Origin: Chitinophagales bacterium
GTDB lineage: Bacteria; Bacteroidota; Bacteroidia; Chitinophagales; Chitinophagaceae
DNA: 64,000 nt
NCBI GenBank assembly: GCA_017303335.1
Contig: JAFLBK010000002.1
Coordinates: 310,001 to 374,000 of the forward strand
Direction: 5' to 3'
The translations under genes were made by a program, and so were the position numbers. Position 1 is the stretch's first letter. The number at the start of each line of letters is the position of its first letter. Shown here piece by piece: positions 16,356 through 24,482 of the stretch. The notes below the pieces were generated by a model. The model saw nothing but the letters and a program-made list of their open reading frames with translations, had not been told where the DNA came from and searched no databases.

Positions 16356-17951
16356 ATGCAGAAATTACAACTCTCCATCCCGGAACCCTGCCACGAGAAC
16401 TGGCAGGAAATGACTCCCACCCAACAAGGCCGTTTCTGCAAAGCATGCGCAAAGGAGGTGATCGATTTCAGTATGATGACCGATACAGAAGTACTCAATT
16501 ATTTCATCAATCTGCGTGAGGAAAAGGTTTGCGGACGGGCCTTGCCCTCGCAACTCAACCGGGCGATCACGTATCCCAAAGAGCCGAAGAAGCGATTGTT
16601 CTGGTATTGGAATTACCTCCTGATGTGCTTCCTGTTCTTTTCAAAAAACAGCAGCGTAAAAGCCCAGGGTGGCGTAAAGCCTGTTGTAGCCTGTACGCCG
16701 GTGAGCGAAGCGGATAAAAACGGCCAGTACCCCGCGGGAAGCAGGGTTATTACAGGTAAAGTCGTTGATGTGGATGGTAACCCGGTTTCATTTGCCTCAA
16801 TTCGGGTAAAGGGAACTAATGCGGGTGTAACAGCTGATGCAAAAGGAGCATATTCAATCCGGGTGATGTTAGATGCGACTTTACTTATTGGTGCGGTTAG
16901 CTATAAAGATTCAGAGGTAACTACGGGGGCAGCCAGCGTAATAAACACGGTACTTGAAAAATCGGTATCAGGGCTTATGGAGGCGATTGTGGTTACCGTT
17001 GGCGGTATACGCCGCGTTAACCCGGAAGACGCAGAATTTACACCGGCTTCCCGGAATAAGGCCATCCTGCGGATCATTGATGAAAAGGCAGGTACCCCGG
17101 TTGCGGGAGCGACCATCTTCCTCTCAAAAAGATTTGAATCTAAAACGGATACGGCAACGGCGAACAAGAAAGGTATTTTCAAGATCAAAAACATCGGAAA
17201 GTATGAGCATTGCTACCTGAAGGTAGAAGCACCCGGTTATGAAGTCTATGAATTTGAGATCGATGGCAGTGAGTTCTTAGATAAGAACAAGGAATTTTTG
17301 GATAGGAGCAAGGAATGGGAGGTTGCCCTGAAAAAAAAGGAAACAGTGATCCGCCTTGGTCAGATCGCTCAGCCTGATTTTTCAAAGAAAATGCTGACCG
17401 TGATCGACGGAAAGATCGACTCGGCCGGAACGGTGATCAACCCGGATGATGTGGACGAGTACAGGATACTGAATGCCGCTGAGGCATCCGCGTTATTCGG
17501 CCAGGCAGGAATGAATGGAGCCTTGCTGATCAGCACCCGGAAAGCCCGGGAAGTGGAACTGAACGAGGTGGTGGTTGCTTCGGATCTGCATTACCGGAAG
17601 ATAGGGGGTATAATGGGCTCTGTCCGGATCGTGCAGAAACAGCGGTTGCTGGCCGAAACAAAAGCGGGCCTGGCCACCCTGCTCGGTGATTCCCTCAAGA
17701 TATATCCCAACCCCGTTCAGCGGGGCCAATCTTTCCAGGTGGCGCTGAAGCTGAAAGATGCCGGTTATTATCATGTTCAGGTCACCGATGCCAGCGGGAA
17801 GATCGTTTGGCAGCAGGTTGCTGGTATTACGGCGCGGGATCAGCAGGTGCAGGTTGGCACCGACCCACGCTGGGCTGCAGGCTTGTATTACATCCGTATC
17901 TACAACAATAAAACCCGCCTTATACGCAAAAGTAGTTTCATAGTTCAATAG
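16356..17951 (+). CDS. T9SS-tailed protein with N-terminal Cys motif and carboxypeptidase-like domains
   Basis: This 531-residue protein has an unusual order. Residues 1-62 carry a Cys pattern (Cys12, Cys28-x2-Cys31, Cys59) around GRFCKACAKEVIDFSMM and VCGR, likely a cytoplasmic zinc-ribbon-like module. One hydrophobic helix (about 80-97) ends at a VKA-QGG signal-peptidase-like site. A carboxypeptidase-regulatory-like beta domain follows (about 130-215), then a second such domain (about 240-300). The C-terminus (about 452-531, LKIYPNPV... to YIRIYNNKTRLIRKSSFIV) is a type IX secretion sorting domain. It may be exported to the surface or held in the membrane. The function is unknown. Confidence 0.85.
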   Translation: MQKLQLSIPEPCHENWQEMTPTQQGRFCKACAKEVIDFSMMTDTEVLNYFINLREEKVCGRALPSQLNRAITYPKEPKKRLFWYWNYLLMCFLFFSKNSSVKAQGGVKPVVACTPVSEADKNGQYPAGSRVITGKVVDVDGNPVSFASIRVKGTNAGVTADAKGAYSIRVMLDATLLIGAVSYKDSEVTTGAASVINTVLEKSVSGLMEAIVVTVGGIRRVNPEDAEFTPASRNKAILRIIDEKAGTPVAGATIFLSKRFESKTDTATANKKGIFKIKNIGKYEHCYLKVEAPGYEVYEFEIDGSEFLDKNKEFLDRSKEWEVALKKKETVIRLGQIAQPDFSKKMLTVIDGKIDSAGTVINPDDVDEYRILNAAEASALFGQAGMNGALLISTRKAREVELNEVVVASDLHYRKIGGIMGSVRIVQKQRLLAETKAGLATLLGDSLKIYPNPVQRGQSFQVALKLKDAGYYHVQVTDASGKIVWQQVAGITARDQQVQVGTDPRWAAGLYYIRIYNNKTRLIRKSSFIVQ

Positions 17952-17966
17952 TGATGGTTGTTTACG

Positions 17967-18025
17967 CCGGTCATGTTCGCTGCCTAAGGTGATTAATAAA
18001 TACAGGAGCAACTGACCGGTTTTTC
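17967..18025 (+). terminator. Intrinsic terminator after the T9SS-tailed gene
   Basis: The arms CCGGTCA (17967-17973) and TGACCGG (18013-18019) pair perfectly. The stem continues inward through GTT/AAC, GCT/AGC and CCT/AGG, separated by single bulges, closing an 18-base loop. A T-rich run follows directly. Confidence 0.6.
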
Positions 18026-18081
18026 TTTTTTCAGAATCTTATATGTCTTCATAATCTGTGCGTGGACGGGGCAGGATATTA

Positions 18082-18981
18082 TCATTTGAACGCCGGATGA
18101 AACTGGTGCAGCGTTTCCCGCAAATATTCCCGGTCGAGATGGGTGTATATCTCGGTAGTGGTAATGCTTTCATGCCCGAGCATTTCCTGTACAGCACGCA
18201 GGTCGGCGCCTCCTTCCACCAGGTGTGTTGCGAAGGAATGCCGGAATGTGTGTGGGGAGATATTCTTCGTGATGCCTGCTTTGGCTGCCAGGTCTTTCAG
18301 CACCAGGAAGATCATCACACGGCTCAACTTGCTTCCCCGCCTGTTGAGAAAGAGGTAATCCTCCTGTCCGGGTTTAACGGGTATATGCACCCGGATATCA
18401 TTCCGGTAGATATTGATGTATTTCACCGCTTCGGTGCCGATGGGTACAAGACGTTCTTTATCCCCTTTGCCGGTAACGCGTATAAAGCCGATGTCGAGAA
18501 AAAGGCAGCTAATCCGCAGGTTCACCAACTCACTTACCCGGAGGCCGCAACTGTATAATGTTTCCAGGATGGCCTTGTTGCGCCCGCCCTCGGGCTTGCT
18601 AAGGTCGATCCCGGCGATGATGCGTTCGATCTCATCGAAACTCAGCGTATCGGGCAGCAGTCGCTTTTGCTTGGGCGCCTCGAGCAGTACCGTTGGGTTA
18701 GCCGCTATGATCTGTTCGGTGCTGCAGTAGGTGAAAAAGCTGCGGAGGCCCGATATGATCCTTGCCTGCGAGGTAACGGTCATACCGAGTTCGGCGATCC
18801 ATTGGATGAACCGCTCGAGGTCTTTGCGTTTGATCTCTTCCGGTTTCAGTAATTGCCCGGTGGCTTGCAGGTACCCGGTGAGCTTATCAATATCACGCAG
18901 GTACGCTTCCACAGAATTATCGGAAAGCGATTTTTCCAGTTGAAGCCAGGCTTTGAATCCCTTTTTATAAGGTTCCCACAT
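18082..18981 (-). CDS. xerD: Site-specific tyrosine recombinase XerD-like
   Basis: XerC/D recombinases resolve chromosome dimers at dif. The protein has 299 residues from the ATG at 18981, the normal XerD length. The N-terminal SAM-like domain opens with FKAWLQLEKSLSDNSVEAYLRD. The catalytic domain shows Arg in SCGLRVSEL, the HTFRHSFATHL box (His, Arg), LGHESITTTEIYTH (His) and the nucleophile Tyr of that last motif. An earlier in-frame ATG at 19068 would add 29 residues with no family support. It diverges from a YkgJ protein gene. No attachment sites or mobile genes flank it, so it is read as a housekeeping recombinase. Confidence 0.88.
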   Translation of the reverse strand: MWEPYKKGFKAWLQLEKSLSDNSVEAYLRDIDKLTGYLQATGQLLKPEEIKRKDLERFIQWIAELGMTVTSQARIISGLRSFFTYCSTEQIIAANPTVLLEAPKQKRLLPDTLSFDEIERIIAGIDLSKPEGGRNKAILETLYSCGLRVSELVNLRISCLFLDIGFIRVTGKGDKERLVPIGTEAVKYINIYRNDIRVHIPVKPGQEDYLFLNRRGSKLSRVMIFLVLKDLAAKAGITKNISPHTFRHSFATHLVEGGADLRAVQEMLGHESITTTEIYTHLDREYLRETLHQFHPAFK

Positions 18982-19068
18982 GCGGATCAGAAAGTTTATT
19001 CGATGGCGGTGCGCTGTGATGTCAATATACACTATTTTCGCTGCCTGAATTTCGTTAATAAAACCCAT

Positions 19069-19578
19069 ATGCAGGCAGTCAATTTACATTCGTTCAGGCA
19101 AAAGGTACGGTACCACAAAAAAAGACTTCGTTCATTTCTGACCAAAATTGAAAAGAATCCGCCCAAGGGATTGGATGCTCTTACTCGCAAACTGGAGCCT
19201 GAAGTATGGAAGGAGGTTGATTGTTTGACCTGCGCCAATTGCTGCAAGACGATGAGTCCGACGTTTACGAAGGCGGACATCAAACGCATCTCCGGGCATT
19301 TTGAAATGACCCCGGAAGCCTTTTCCAAAAAATGGCTGCGCAAAGACCGCACGGGGGATATCATGAATAAAGTAGAGCCCTGCCAGTTCCTCAACCTGGC
19401 AGATAATAAATGCAGCATCTACGAGATCCGTCCTGCCGATTGTGCCGGCTTTCCTCATTTGCCCAAGAGCAAGATGGTAGACTATATGCACGTGCACAAA
19501 CAAAACATCGAATACTGCCCGGCCACTTATAAGCTGGTAGAGAAGATGGAGGAGCGGATGAAGGAGGGAAAGGTTTAG
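19069..19578 (+). CDS. YkgJ-family cysteine cluster protein
   Basis: This 169-residue cytosolic protein has the Cys pattern CLTCANCC near residues 52-59 and later PCQFL, KCSIYEIRPADCAGFPH and YCPATY. That is the YkgJ/FliB-like zinc or iron-sulfur cluster family, whose function is mostly unknown. The ATG at 19069 lies in the gap between the divergent xerD and this gene. The frame stays open further upstream but would run into xerD, so it is not used. The basic N-terminus and the EKMEERMKEGK tail are unremarkable. Confidence 0.82.
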   Translation: MQAVNLHSFRQKVRYHKKRLRSFLTKIEKNPPKGLDALTRKLEPEVWKEVDCLTCANCCKTMSPTFTKADIKRISGHFEMTPEAFSKKWLRKDRTGDIMNKVEPCQFLNLADNKCSIYEIRPADCAGFPHLPKSKMVDYMHVHKQNIEYCPATYKLVEKMEERMKEGKV

Positions 19579-19642
19579 GGGTTGAAAGTTGTTTGGGGTT
19601 TGTACTTTGTACTTCCCATGAACTATGAACCATGAACCATTT
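19577..19642. repeat. Composite intergenic repeat, copy 1
   Basis: On the minus strand this reads as GGTTCATGGTTCATAGTTCATG, then GGAAGTACAAAGTACAAACCCC, then an AACTTTCAACCCC block. The same three blocks, in the same order on the plus strand, occur at 28788-28918, so this is a dispersed family in opposite orientation. Confidence 0.65.
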
Positions 19643-19649
19643 CCCCGTC

Positions 19650-20006
19650 TTACAGGTAAACATCTTCCAGTAAAAAATACTCCACGGGTTCATTCTTCGG
19701 GATGGTGATGGCCAGTATATCGAACTGGATTCGTTGCCATTGGGGATACCGGTACAGGTACGCTTCAGCGGCATTGATCAGGTTGCGTATTTTTTGCCTG
19801 GAGACGGATTCTTCCGGATAACCGAATTTTTGCGTGCGGCGTGTCTTCACTTCCACGAAATGCAAAACCCCCGCTTTTACCCCGATCAGGTCTACTTCCC
19901 AGTGCCCATGCCGCCAATTCCTGTGGAGGATATCGTATCCCTTGCCCGACAGATAGATTGCCGCCATGTCTTCTCCCTGCAAACCGGTTTTGTGATGCCT
20001 GGCCAT
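19650..20006 (-). CDS. YraN family protein (UPF0102)
   Basis: YraN proteins have an endonuclease-like fold related to Holliday junction resolvases, with a debated cellular role. The 118-residue length is typical. The catalytic-type motif is complete: GLQGEDMAAIYL near residue 8, NWRHGHWEVDLIGV with the Glu-x-Asp pair, and HFVEVKTRR with the Glu-x-Lys pair. The tail with IQFDILAI also matches the family. It ends just after a composite intergenic repeat and diverges from a DUF6580 gene. Confidence 0.9.
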   Translation of the reverse strand: MARHHKTGLQGEDMAAIYLSGKGYDILHRNWRHGHWEVDLIGVKAGVLHFVEVKTRRTQKFGYPEESVSRQKIRNLINAAEAYLYRYPQWQRIQFDILAITIPKNEPVEYFLLEDVYL

Positions 20007-20087
20007 GCGTAAAACTATCCATTCCGGCTATTAACAGCATGAGGAAAACTGCAGGATCAAAATGGTAAAGCGGACGTTTTTATTGCT

Positions 20088-20095
20088 TACTTTTG
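20088..20095 (+). promoter_or_regulatory. -7 box (TACTTTTG)
   Basis: TACTTTTG fits TAnnTTTG and ends 20 bases before the ATG at 20116. Its place rules out the earlier in-frame ATG at 20062, which would put the promoter inside the gene. Confidence 0.45.
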
Positions 20096-20115
20096 CCCAA
20101 AACCACCAAGGTTAT

Positions 20116-20655
20116 ATGAAACAAAACAGAATAAACATTCTCATTGCTGCTGTACTGGTCCTCTTTGCCGCCCTGTTGAAAGTAGCTACTTATCCGCATA
20201 CATTCAGTCCGATCATCGCCATCGCTTTGTTCAGCGGGGTGGTGATCAGCGATAAAAAACTGTCATTCGCCATGCCCTTGCTGGCCATGTTCGCCTCCGA
20301 CCTGATCCTGGAACTGTTTACCCAAACACCGGGTTTCTATGGTATGGAACAGGTAGGTAACTACGCGGCATTGCTCTTCATTACCGCTTTCGGTTTTGCC
20401 ATGAAGAAGATCGATGTAATCCGTGTTGCCGGATTTTCGCTGGCTTCCTCCATCTTATTCTATTTCCTCAGCAATACCAATACCTTCCTGGTGGATTCAT
20501 TCAATATGTACCCGAACACATTCACCGGGTATATCAATTGTATGGCAGCGGGTATTCCGTTCATTAAGTTCGTGCCCGACCTGGTATTCAGCGCACTTCT
20601 CTTCGGAAGCTATGTGCTGGTATTCAAAACGAACCGTCGCCGGGTTGCCGCGTAA
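20116..20655 (+). CDS. DUF6580 family membrane protein
   Basis: This 179-residue integral membrane protein has five or six hydrophobic helices. It starts MKQNRINILIAAVLVLFAALLK, followed by a PHTFSPIIAIALFSG motif near residue 30 and FASDLILELF near 62. This matches the DUF6580 group, compact relatives of ECF-type vitamin transporter S components. Substrate cannot be inferred. The start was chosen because a -7 promoter box lies 20 bases upstream. A hairpin terminator follows, shared with the convergent RNase HI gene. Confidence 0.8.
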   Translation: MKQNRINILIAAVLVLFAALLKVATYPHTFSPIIAIALFSGVVISDKKLSFAMPLLAMFASDLILELFTQTPGFYGMEQVGNYAALLFITAFGFAMKKIDVIRVAGFSLASSILFYFLSNTNTFLVDSFNMYPNTFTGYINCMAAGIPFIKFVPDLVFSALLFGSYVLVFKTNRRRVAA

Positions 20656-20678
20656 GGGATAAAATCATTCAGGAAAAG

Positions 20679-20701
20679 ATCCGCCCGAGGCGGATTTTTT
20701 T
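20679..20701. terminator. Bidirectional terminator between DUF6580 gene and RNase HI
   Basis: ATCCGCC (20679-20685) and GGCGGAT (20689-20695) form a 7-bp stem with a 3-base loop. A T-run follows on the plus strand and an AAAA run precedes it, so it can serve both convergent genes. The RNase HI stop codon abuts it. Confidence 0.8.
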
Positions 20702-21164
20702 ATGCCTGTCCGGATTCGTAGGCTTCATCGATGAGCAGGTGTTTGCCATCGGCGGCGGCGGTAGCCAGCTCATCGCAGCGGTTATTGAAGGGATTATCCG
20801 CATGTCCTTTTACCCATTTTAGCTTTACGTTCATTTGCCGGCTGAGTTGGTAATACCGGGTCCAGAGGTCTTTATTCTTTTTACCTCCTTTAAAGTCGGT
20901 ACGTATCCAGTTGGCCAGCCAGCCCTCTTCAATGGCTTTTACCACATACTGGCTGTCGGAATATACCACAACCGGTAAATCCTTTTTGGTGATCGCTTCG
21001 AGGCCGGTGATAACAGCCAGCAGTTCCATGCGGTTGTTGGTGGTAAGGCGGAATCCTTTTGATATCTCTTTGCGATGGTTATTCCACATCAGCAGCACGC
21101 CAAAACCGCCTGGGCCGGGGTTGCCGCGGGAAGAGCCATCGGTGTATATCTTTATTTCAGACAA
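20700..21164 (-). CDS. rnhA: Ribonuclease HI
   Basis: RNase HI cuts RNA in RNA-DNA hybrids. The four acidic residues are present in IYTDGSSRGNPGPGG (Asp), NNRMELLAV (Glu), VYSDSQYV (Asp) and the later NRCDELA (Asp), along with VKGHADNPFNN (His). The TTG start at 21164 gives 154 residues beginning just before the first beta strand, matching the usual length of about 155. The frame remains open 37 codons further to an ATG at 21275, but that stretch lies within a long inverted repeat and looks non-coding. Confidence 0.9.
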   Translation of the reverse strand: MSEIKIYTDGSSRGNPGPGGFGVLLMWNNHRKEISKGFRLTTNNRMELLAVITGLEAITKKDLPVVVYSDSQYVVKAIEEGWLANWIRTDFKGGKKNKDLWTRYYQLSRQMNVKLKWVKGHADNPFNNRCDELATAAADGKHLLIDEAYESGQA

Positions 21165-21170
21165 AAGAAT

Positions 21171-21277
21171 GGTTGAATGTTGTTGAATATGGTTTATAAG
21201 ATTCCTGACTTTGGTCTTTGCGATTGGTTGTTGTGTACCCGTATCATCTACTTTCAACTCTTCAACAACATTCAACC
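21171..21277. repeat. 17-bp perfect inverted repeat of GTTGAA type
   Basis: GGTTGAATGTTGTTGAA at 21171-21187 is exactly complementary to TTCAACAACATTCAACC at 21261-21277, with a 73-base spacer. It fills the gap between the acyl-CoA carboxylase gene and RNase HI. The arms share words with repeats at 28850-28918 and 30953-31013. Confidence 0.75.
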
Positions 21278-21287
21278 ATAATGCATG

Positions 21288-22922
21288 TTACACCTGCAAC
21301 ACCCCTGTCTTGAATTCAGGAATTGTGGGATTGTGATCGGCCGCGGCGATGCCTTCCGAGATGAGTTTACGGGTTTCGCCCGGGTCAATGATCGCGTCGA
21401 TCCAAAGCCTTGCCCCGGCATAATAGGGTGTGGTTTGCGAATCGTAGCGGTTGATGAGTTGCTGCAGCAGTTCTTTTTCCTCTTCGGGTGTGATCTCCCT
21501 GCCCTTGGCTTTGAGGGTGGCCACCTGTATCTGCAACATGGTTTTGGCGGCCTGCTCGCCGCCCATTACGGCGATCTTAGCAGTAGGCCAGGCATAGATG
21601 AACCGGGGGTCGTAGGCTTTACCGCACATAGCGTAGTTGCCGGCTCCGTACGAGTTCCCGGTGATGATGGTGATCTTGGGTACCACGGAATTGGAAACGG
21701 CATTCACCAGTTTTGCCCCGTCTTTGATGATGCCGCTGTGTTCGCTCCTGCTGCCAACCATGAAACCGGTGACGTCTTGCAGGAATACGAGGGGGATTCT
21801 TTTTTGGTTGCAGTTCATGATGAAGCGGGCGGCTTTATCGGCGCTGTCGTTGTAGATCACCCCACCCAGCTGCATTTCTCCCTTCTTGCTTTTCAGCACG
21901 AGGCGCTGGTTTGCCACGATGCCAACGGCCCAACCGTCGATCCGGGCATAGCCGCAAACGATCGTTTTGCCGTATTCTTCTTTGAAGGCATCAAAGCTGC
22001 CGGCATCCACGAGGCATTTGATGATGTCGGTAACATCGTAGGGTTTGGTATTGCCTTCGCTCATGATGCCATAGATCTCGCCGTTGTTTTTCTCGGGCGC
22101 CTTCGGCGCTACACGATCGAAGCCCGCTTTTTTATGATGACCGATCTTGCTCATGATCTTTTTCACCTTGTCCAGGCATTCTTCTTCGGTCTTGAATTTA
22201 TAATCGGCGATGCCGCTGATGGCGTTGTGTGTTTCGGCGCCGCCGAGCGTTTCGATATCGATGTCTTCTCCAATGGCCGCTTTCACGAGGTATGGTCCGG
22301 CCAGGAAGATGGATCCATTCCCTTCAACCATCAGCGTTTCATCGCTCATGATCGGGAGGTAGGCACCCCCAGCCACGCAGGCGCCCATCACGGCGGCGAT
22401 CTGTGTGATGCCCATAGCGCTCATCTTCGCGTTGTTGCGGAAGATGCGGCCGAAATGTTCTTTGTCGGGGAATATCTCATCCTGCATGGGCAGGAATACA
22501 CCGGCGCTGTCGACCAGGTAAATGATCGGCAGGTTGTTTTCCATGGCGATCTCCTGCATGCGCAGGTTCTTCTTACCGGTGATGGGGAACCAGGCGCCCG
22601 CTTTAACGGTCTGGTCGTTGGCCACGATCACGCATTGCCTGCCACTCACGTAGCCAATGCCGCTTACCGTTCCCCCGGCGGGGCAACCGCCTTCTTCCTC
22701 GTACATGCCATAGCCGGCAAAGGCGCCGATCTCTACAAAGGGAGCGCCTTCATCGCAGAGGTATGCGATCCGTTGCCTCGCGGTGAGTTTGTTGCGTTCT
22801 TTCTGCCTGTCTGCCGCCTTTTTTCCGCCACCTTCGTATATCTTTTCCAGTTTCCGGCGTACCTGGCTCCAGGCCAGTTTCATGGCGTCTTCATTTTTGT
22901 TGAATTCTATATTCATATTCAA
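21288..22922 (-). CDS. Acyl-CoA carboxylase, carboxyltransferase (beta) subunit
   Basis: This 544-residue cytosolic enzyme transfers the biotin-bound carboxyl group to an acyl-CoA. Both crotonase-like halves are present. The N-half has GGTVSGIGYVSGR, IYLVDSAGVFLPMQDE and AVMGACVAGGAYLPIMSDE. The C-half has PLVFLQDVTGFMVGSRSEH and ITGNSYGAGNYAMCG...AWPTAKIAVMGGEQAA. The pattern resembles methylcrotonyl-CoA or related branched-acyl carboxylases more than AccD or the short propionyl type. The substrate is not certain. No biotin-carrying alpha subunit gene is in the window. Confidence 0.9.
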   Translation of the reverse strand: MNMNIEFNKNEDAMKLAWSQVRRKLEKIYEGGGKKAADRQKERNKLTARQRIAYLCDEGAPFVEIGAFAGYGMYEEEGGCPAGGTVSGIGYVSGRQCVIVANDQTVKAGAWFPITGKKNLRMQEIAMENNLPIIYLVDSAGVFLPMQDEIFPDKEHFGRIFRNNAKMSAMGITQIAAVMGACVAGGAYLPIMSDETLMVEGNGSIFLAGPYLVKAAIGEDIDIETLGGAETHNAISGIADYKFKTEEECLDKVKKIMSKIGHHKKAGFDRVAPKAPEKNNGEIYGIMSEGNTKPYDVTDIIKCLVDAGSFDAFKEEYGKTIVCGYARIDGWAVGIVANQRLVLKSKKGEMQLGGVIYNDSADKAARFIMNCNQKRIPLVFLQDVTGFMVGSRSEHSGIIKDGAKLVNAVSNSVVPKITIITGNSYGAGNYAMCGKAYDPRFIYAWPTAKIAVMGGEQAAKTMLQIQVATLKAKGREITPEEEKELLQQLINRYDSQTTPYYAGARLWIDAIIDPGETRKLISEGIAAADHNPTIPEFKTGVLQV

Positions 22923-23076
22923 TCGTTAGCGTTTTGTGTAACAGTTATTCTCCATAATCAGCGGTTATGCTCCGCTTGTGCTGCCTATGGGTGTTATTTC
23001 TGTTGAAAAGGAAAATTCGTTAAGTTGCACGACGTTCGGCAATAATCCGTTCACCATTAAACCACCCGGCAAAAAT

Positions 23077-23535
23077 ATGCCTAATGAGATAAACCGCATA
23101 CTAAAACTCTTTGCCGACCTGCAGCATGGCGATTGCTGGATCGGCCTTAATTTCAAAGAGGTATTGCACGGCGTCGACGCGGTCAAAGCTTCGAAAGTGA
23201 TCGGGGAAGAGGGCAACAGTATCTGGATGCTGGTATCGCACCTGATTTACTGGCGCACCACCGTGGTAAACCGGCTTACAGGCAGCGATAATCCACCGCC
23301 CTTTAAGGATTTTTCACTACCGTCCGAGCTGAATGAGGCCAACTGGAAACAGGTGCTCCATGATTTTGAAGCGGCCTATCATCTTCTTCGCAACGCCATA
23401 CACCGGTTCAACCCGGAAAATCTTTATAAGGAATCTCCCCGCCAGGGACAAACCTATTACGAACTGGTGATGGGTTGCCTGCAACACGATGCCTACCATA
23501 TGGGGCAGATGATGGTATTAAAAAAAGCGCTGTAA
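23077..23535 (+). CDS. DinB-family protein
   Basis: This 152-residue four-helix-bundle protein shows the three-His metal pattern of the DinB/YfiT superfamily: His near residue 49 (MLVSHLIYWR) and the paired His in CLQHDAYHMGQM near residues 139-144. Family members act as thiol-dependent transferases, some using bacillithiol, or have unknown function. The start at 23077 leads directly into the first helix. Earlier in-frame ATGs (22978, 22987) give an unmatched leader. A YtxJ protein elsewhere in the window makes bacillithiol use plausible. Confidence 0.8.
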   Translation: MPNEINRILKLFADLQHGDCWIGLNFKEVLHGVDAVKASKVIGEEGNSIWMLVSHLIYWRTTVVNRLTGSDNPPPFKDFSLPSELNEANWKQVLHDFEAAYHLLRNAIHRFNPENLYKESPRQGQTYYELVMGCLQHDAYHMGQMMVLKKAL

Positions 23536-23552
23536 AACCGCTTTCTTTTTTT
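23524..23552 (+). terminator. Possible terminator after dinB-like gene
   Basis: AAAGCG (23524-23529) and CGCTTT (23539-23544) form a 6-bp stem with a 9-base loop, followed by CTTTTTTT. The hairpin overlaps the end of the coding region. Confidence 0.45.
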
Positions 23553-24387
23553 ATTTGAAAAGTTCCTTAAAGAACAATTTCATCTCATTCCAGGATGCCG
23601 TATCCGCTGCCGCATTGTAAGCGATCGGTATGTTGAATTTCAGTCCCACCGCCGTCGCATTCGGATTGCTGAACGCATGCGTGGCGCTGTCGTACCCGAT
23701 GAATTTATAATTGGCCCCGATGGAATCCATCTGTTTTTTGAAAGCGGCTACTTGCGCCTGGTCTACAAATTTGTCGTCGTTACCATGCAATACAAGCAAT
23801 CTTGATTTGAGCAGGTTTTTGTCGGCCGGGGTACCCAGCAGACTTCCATGGAAACTCACCACGCCTTTGAGGGGTTCGCCCATCCGGGCAAAATTGAGCA
23901 GCATGCCGCCACCGAAGCAATAGCCGATGCCGGCCATGTTGGCTGTATCAACCTGTGCGTATTCCTTTAATTTGGCCACGGCCGCATCAAAATGTTTTTT
24001 GGCCATGGCCGGGTCCGTATAGAAAGGTCCCGACAATGCCCCTGCATCAGTGGGGTTGTCGGCTCTTTTTCCATTTCCATACATGTCGATAGCCATGGCG
24101 ATGTAGCCGAGTTCGGCCAGTTGTTTCGCTCTTGATTTCGCGTAATCGTTCAATCCCCACCATTCATGCACGACCAATACCGCCGGGCGTTTGCCGGTGA
24201 TGTTCTCGTCGTATACCACGTATCCGTCCATGGTCAGACTGTCGATCTTGTAACGGATGTTCTCTTCTTTGAGTTTGGGGGCAGTCATGGTTTGTTCTTC
24301 TTTTTTGGATTCTTCGCCGCTGTTGTTGCAGGCGATCATCATGGTTGCGGCCATCAAAAATAAACCGGCCTTCTGGAAGATGCGCAT
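23551..24387 (-). CDS. Dienelactone hydrolase family lipoprotein
   Basis: This alpha/beta hydrolase of 278 residues has a lipoprotein signal ending in MMIAC (Cys18), so it is exported and lipid-anchored. The catalytic nucleophile is the Cys of GIGYCFGGG, with Asp in HGNDDKFVD and His in SATHAFSNP completing a dienelactone hydrolase-type triad. VVHEWWGLNDYAK near residue 75 is the family oxyanion region. The start at 24387 is chosen because it gives the signal peptide. The longer ATG at 24468 adds 27 residues that hide it. It lies downstream of a TonB receptor gene on the same strand, 95 bases away. Confidence 0.88.
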   Translation of the reverse strand: MRIFQKAGLFLMAATMMIACNNSGEESKKEEQTMTAPKLKEENIRYKIDSLTMDGYVVYDENITGKRPAVLVVHEWWGLNDYAKSRAKQLAELGYIAMAIDMYGNGKRADNPTDAGALSGPFYTDPAMAKKHFDAAVAKLKEYAQVDTANMAGIGYCFGGGMLLNFARMGEPLKGVVSFHGSLLGTPADKNLLKSRLLVLHGNDDKFVDQAQVAAFKKQMDSIGANYKFIGYDSATHAFSNPNATAVGLKFNIPIAYNAAADTASWNEMKLFFKELFK

Positions 24388-24482
24388 AATTGTACGATTT
24401 TGATCAGCAATAGTAAACGGTCGGGCGACCGGAATGGTTGACCAAGGTACAAAAAATGACAGTTTCATCTTCCGCGGGATTT

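Noticed and set aside
18082..18981. Tyrosine recombinase as a sign of an integrated element
   Set aside because: The protein looks like housekeeping XerD, there is no tRNA target, direct repeat or phage/ICE gene beside it.
21285..23006. A 573-codon plus-strand open frame opposite the acyl-CoA carboxylase gene
   Set aside because: Translation shows no family signature and odd composition. The minus-strand frame encodes a complete carboxyltransferase, so this is an antisense shadow of GC-rich codons.
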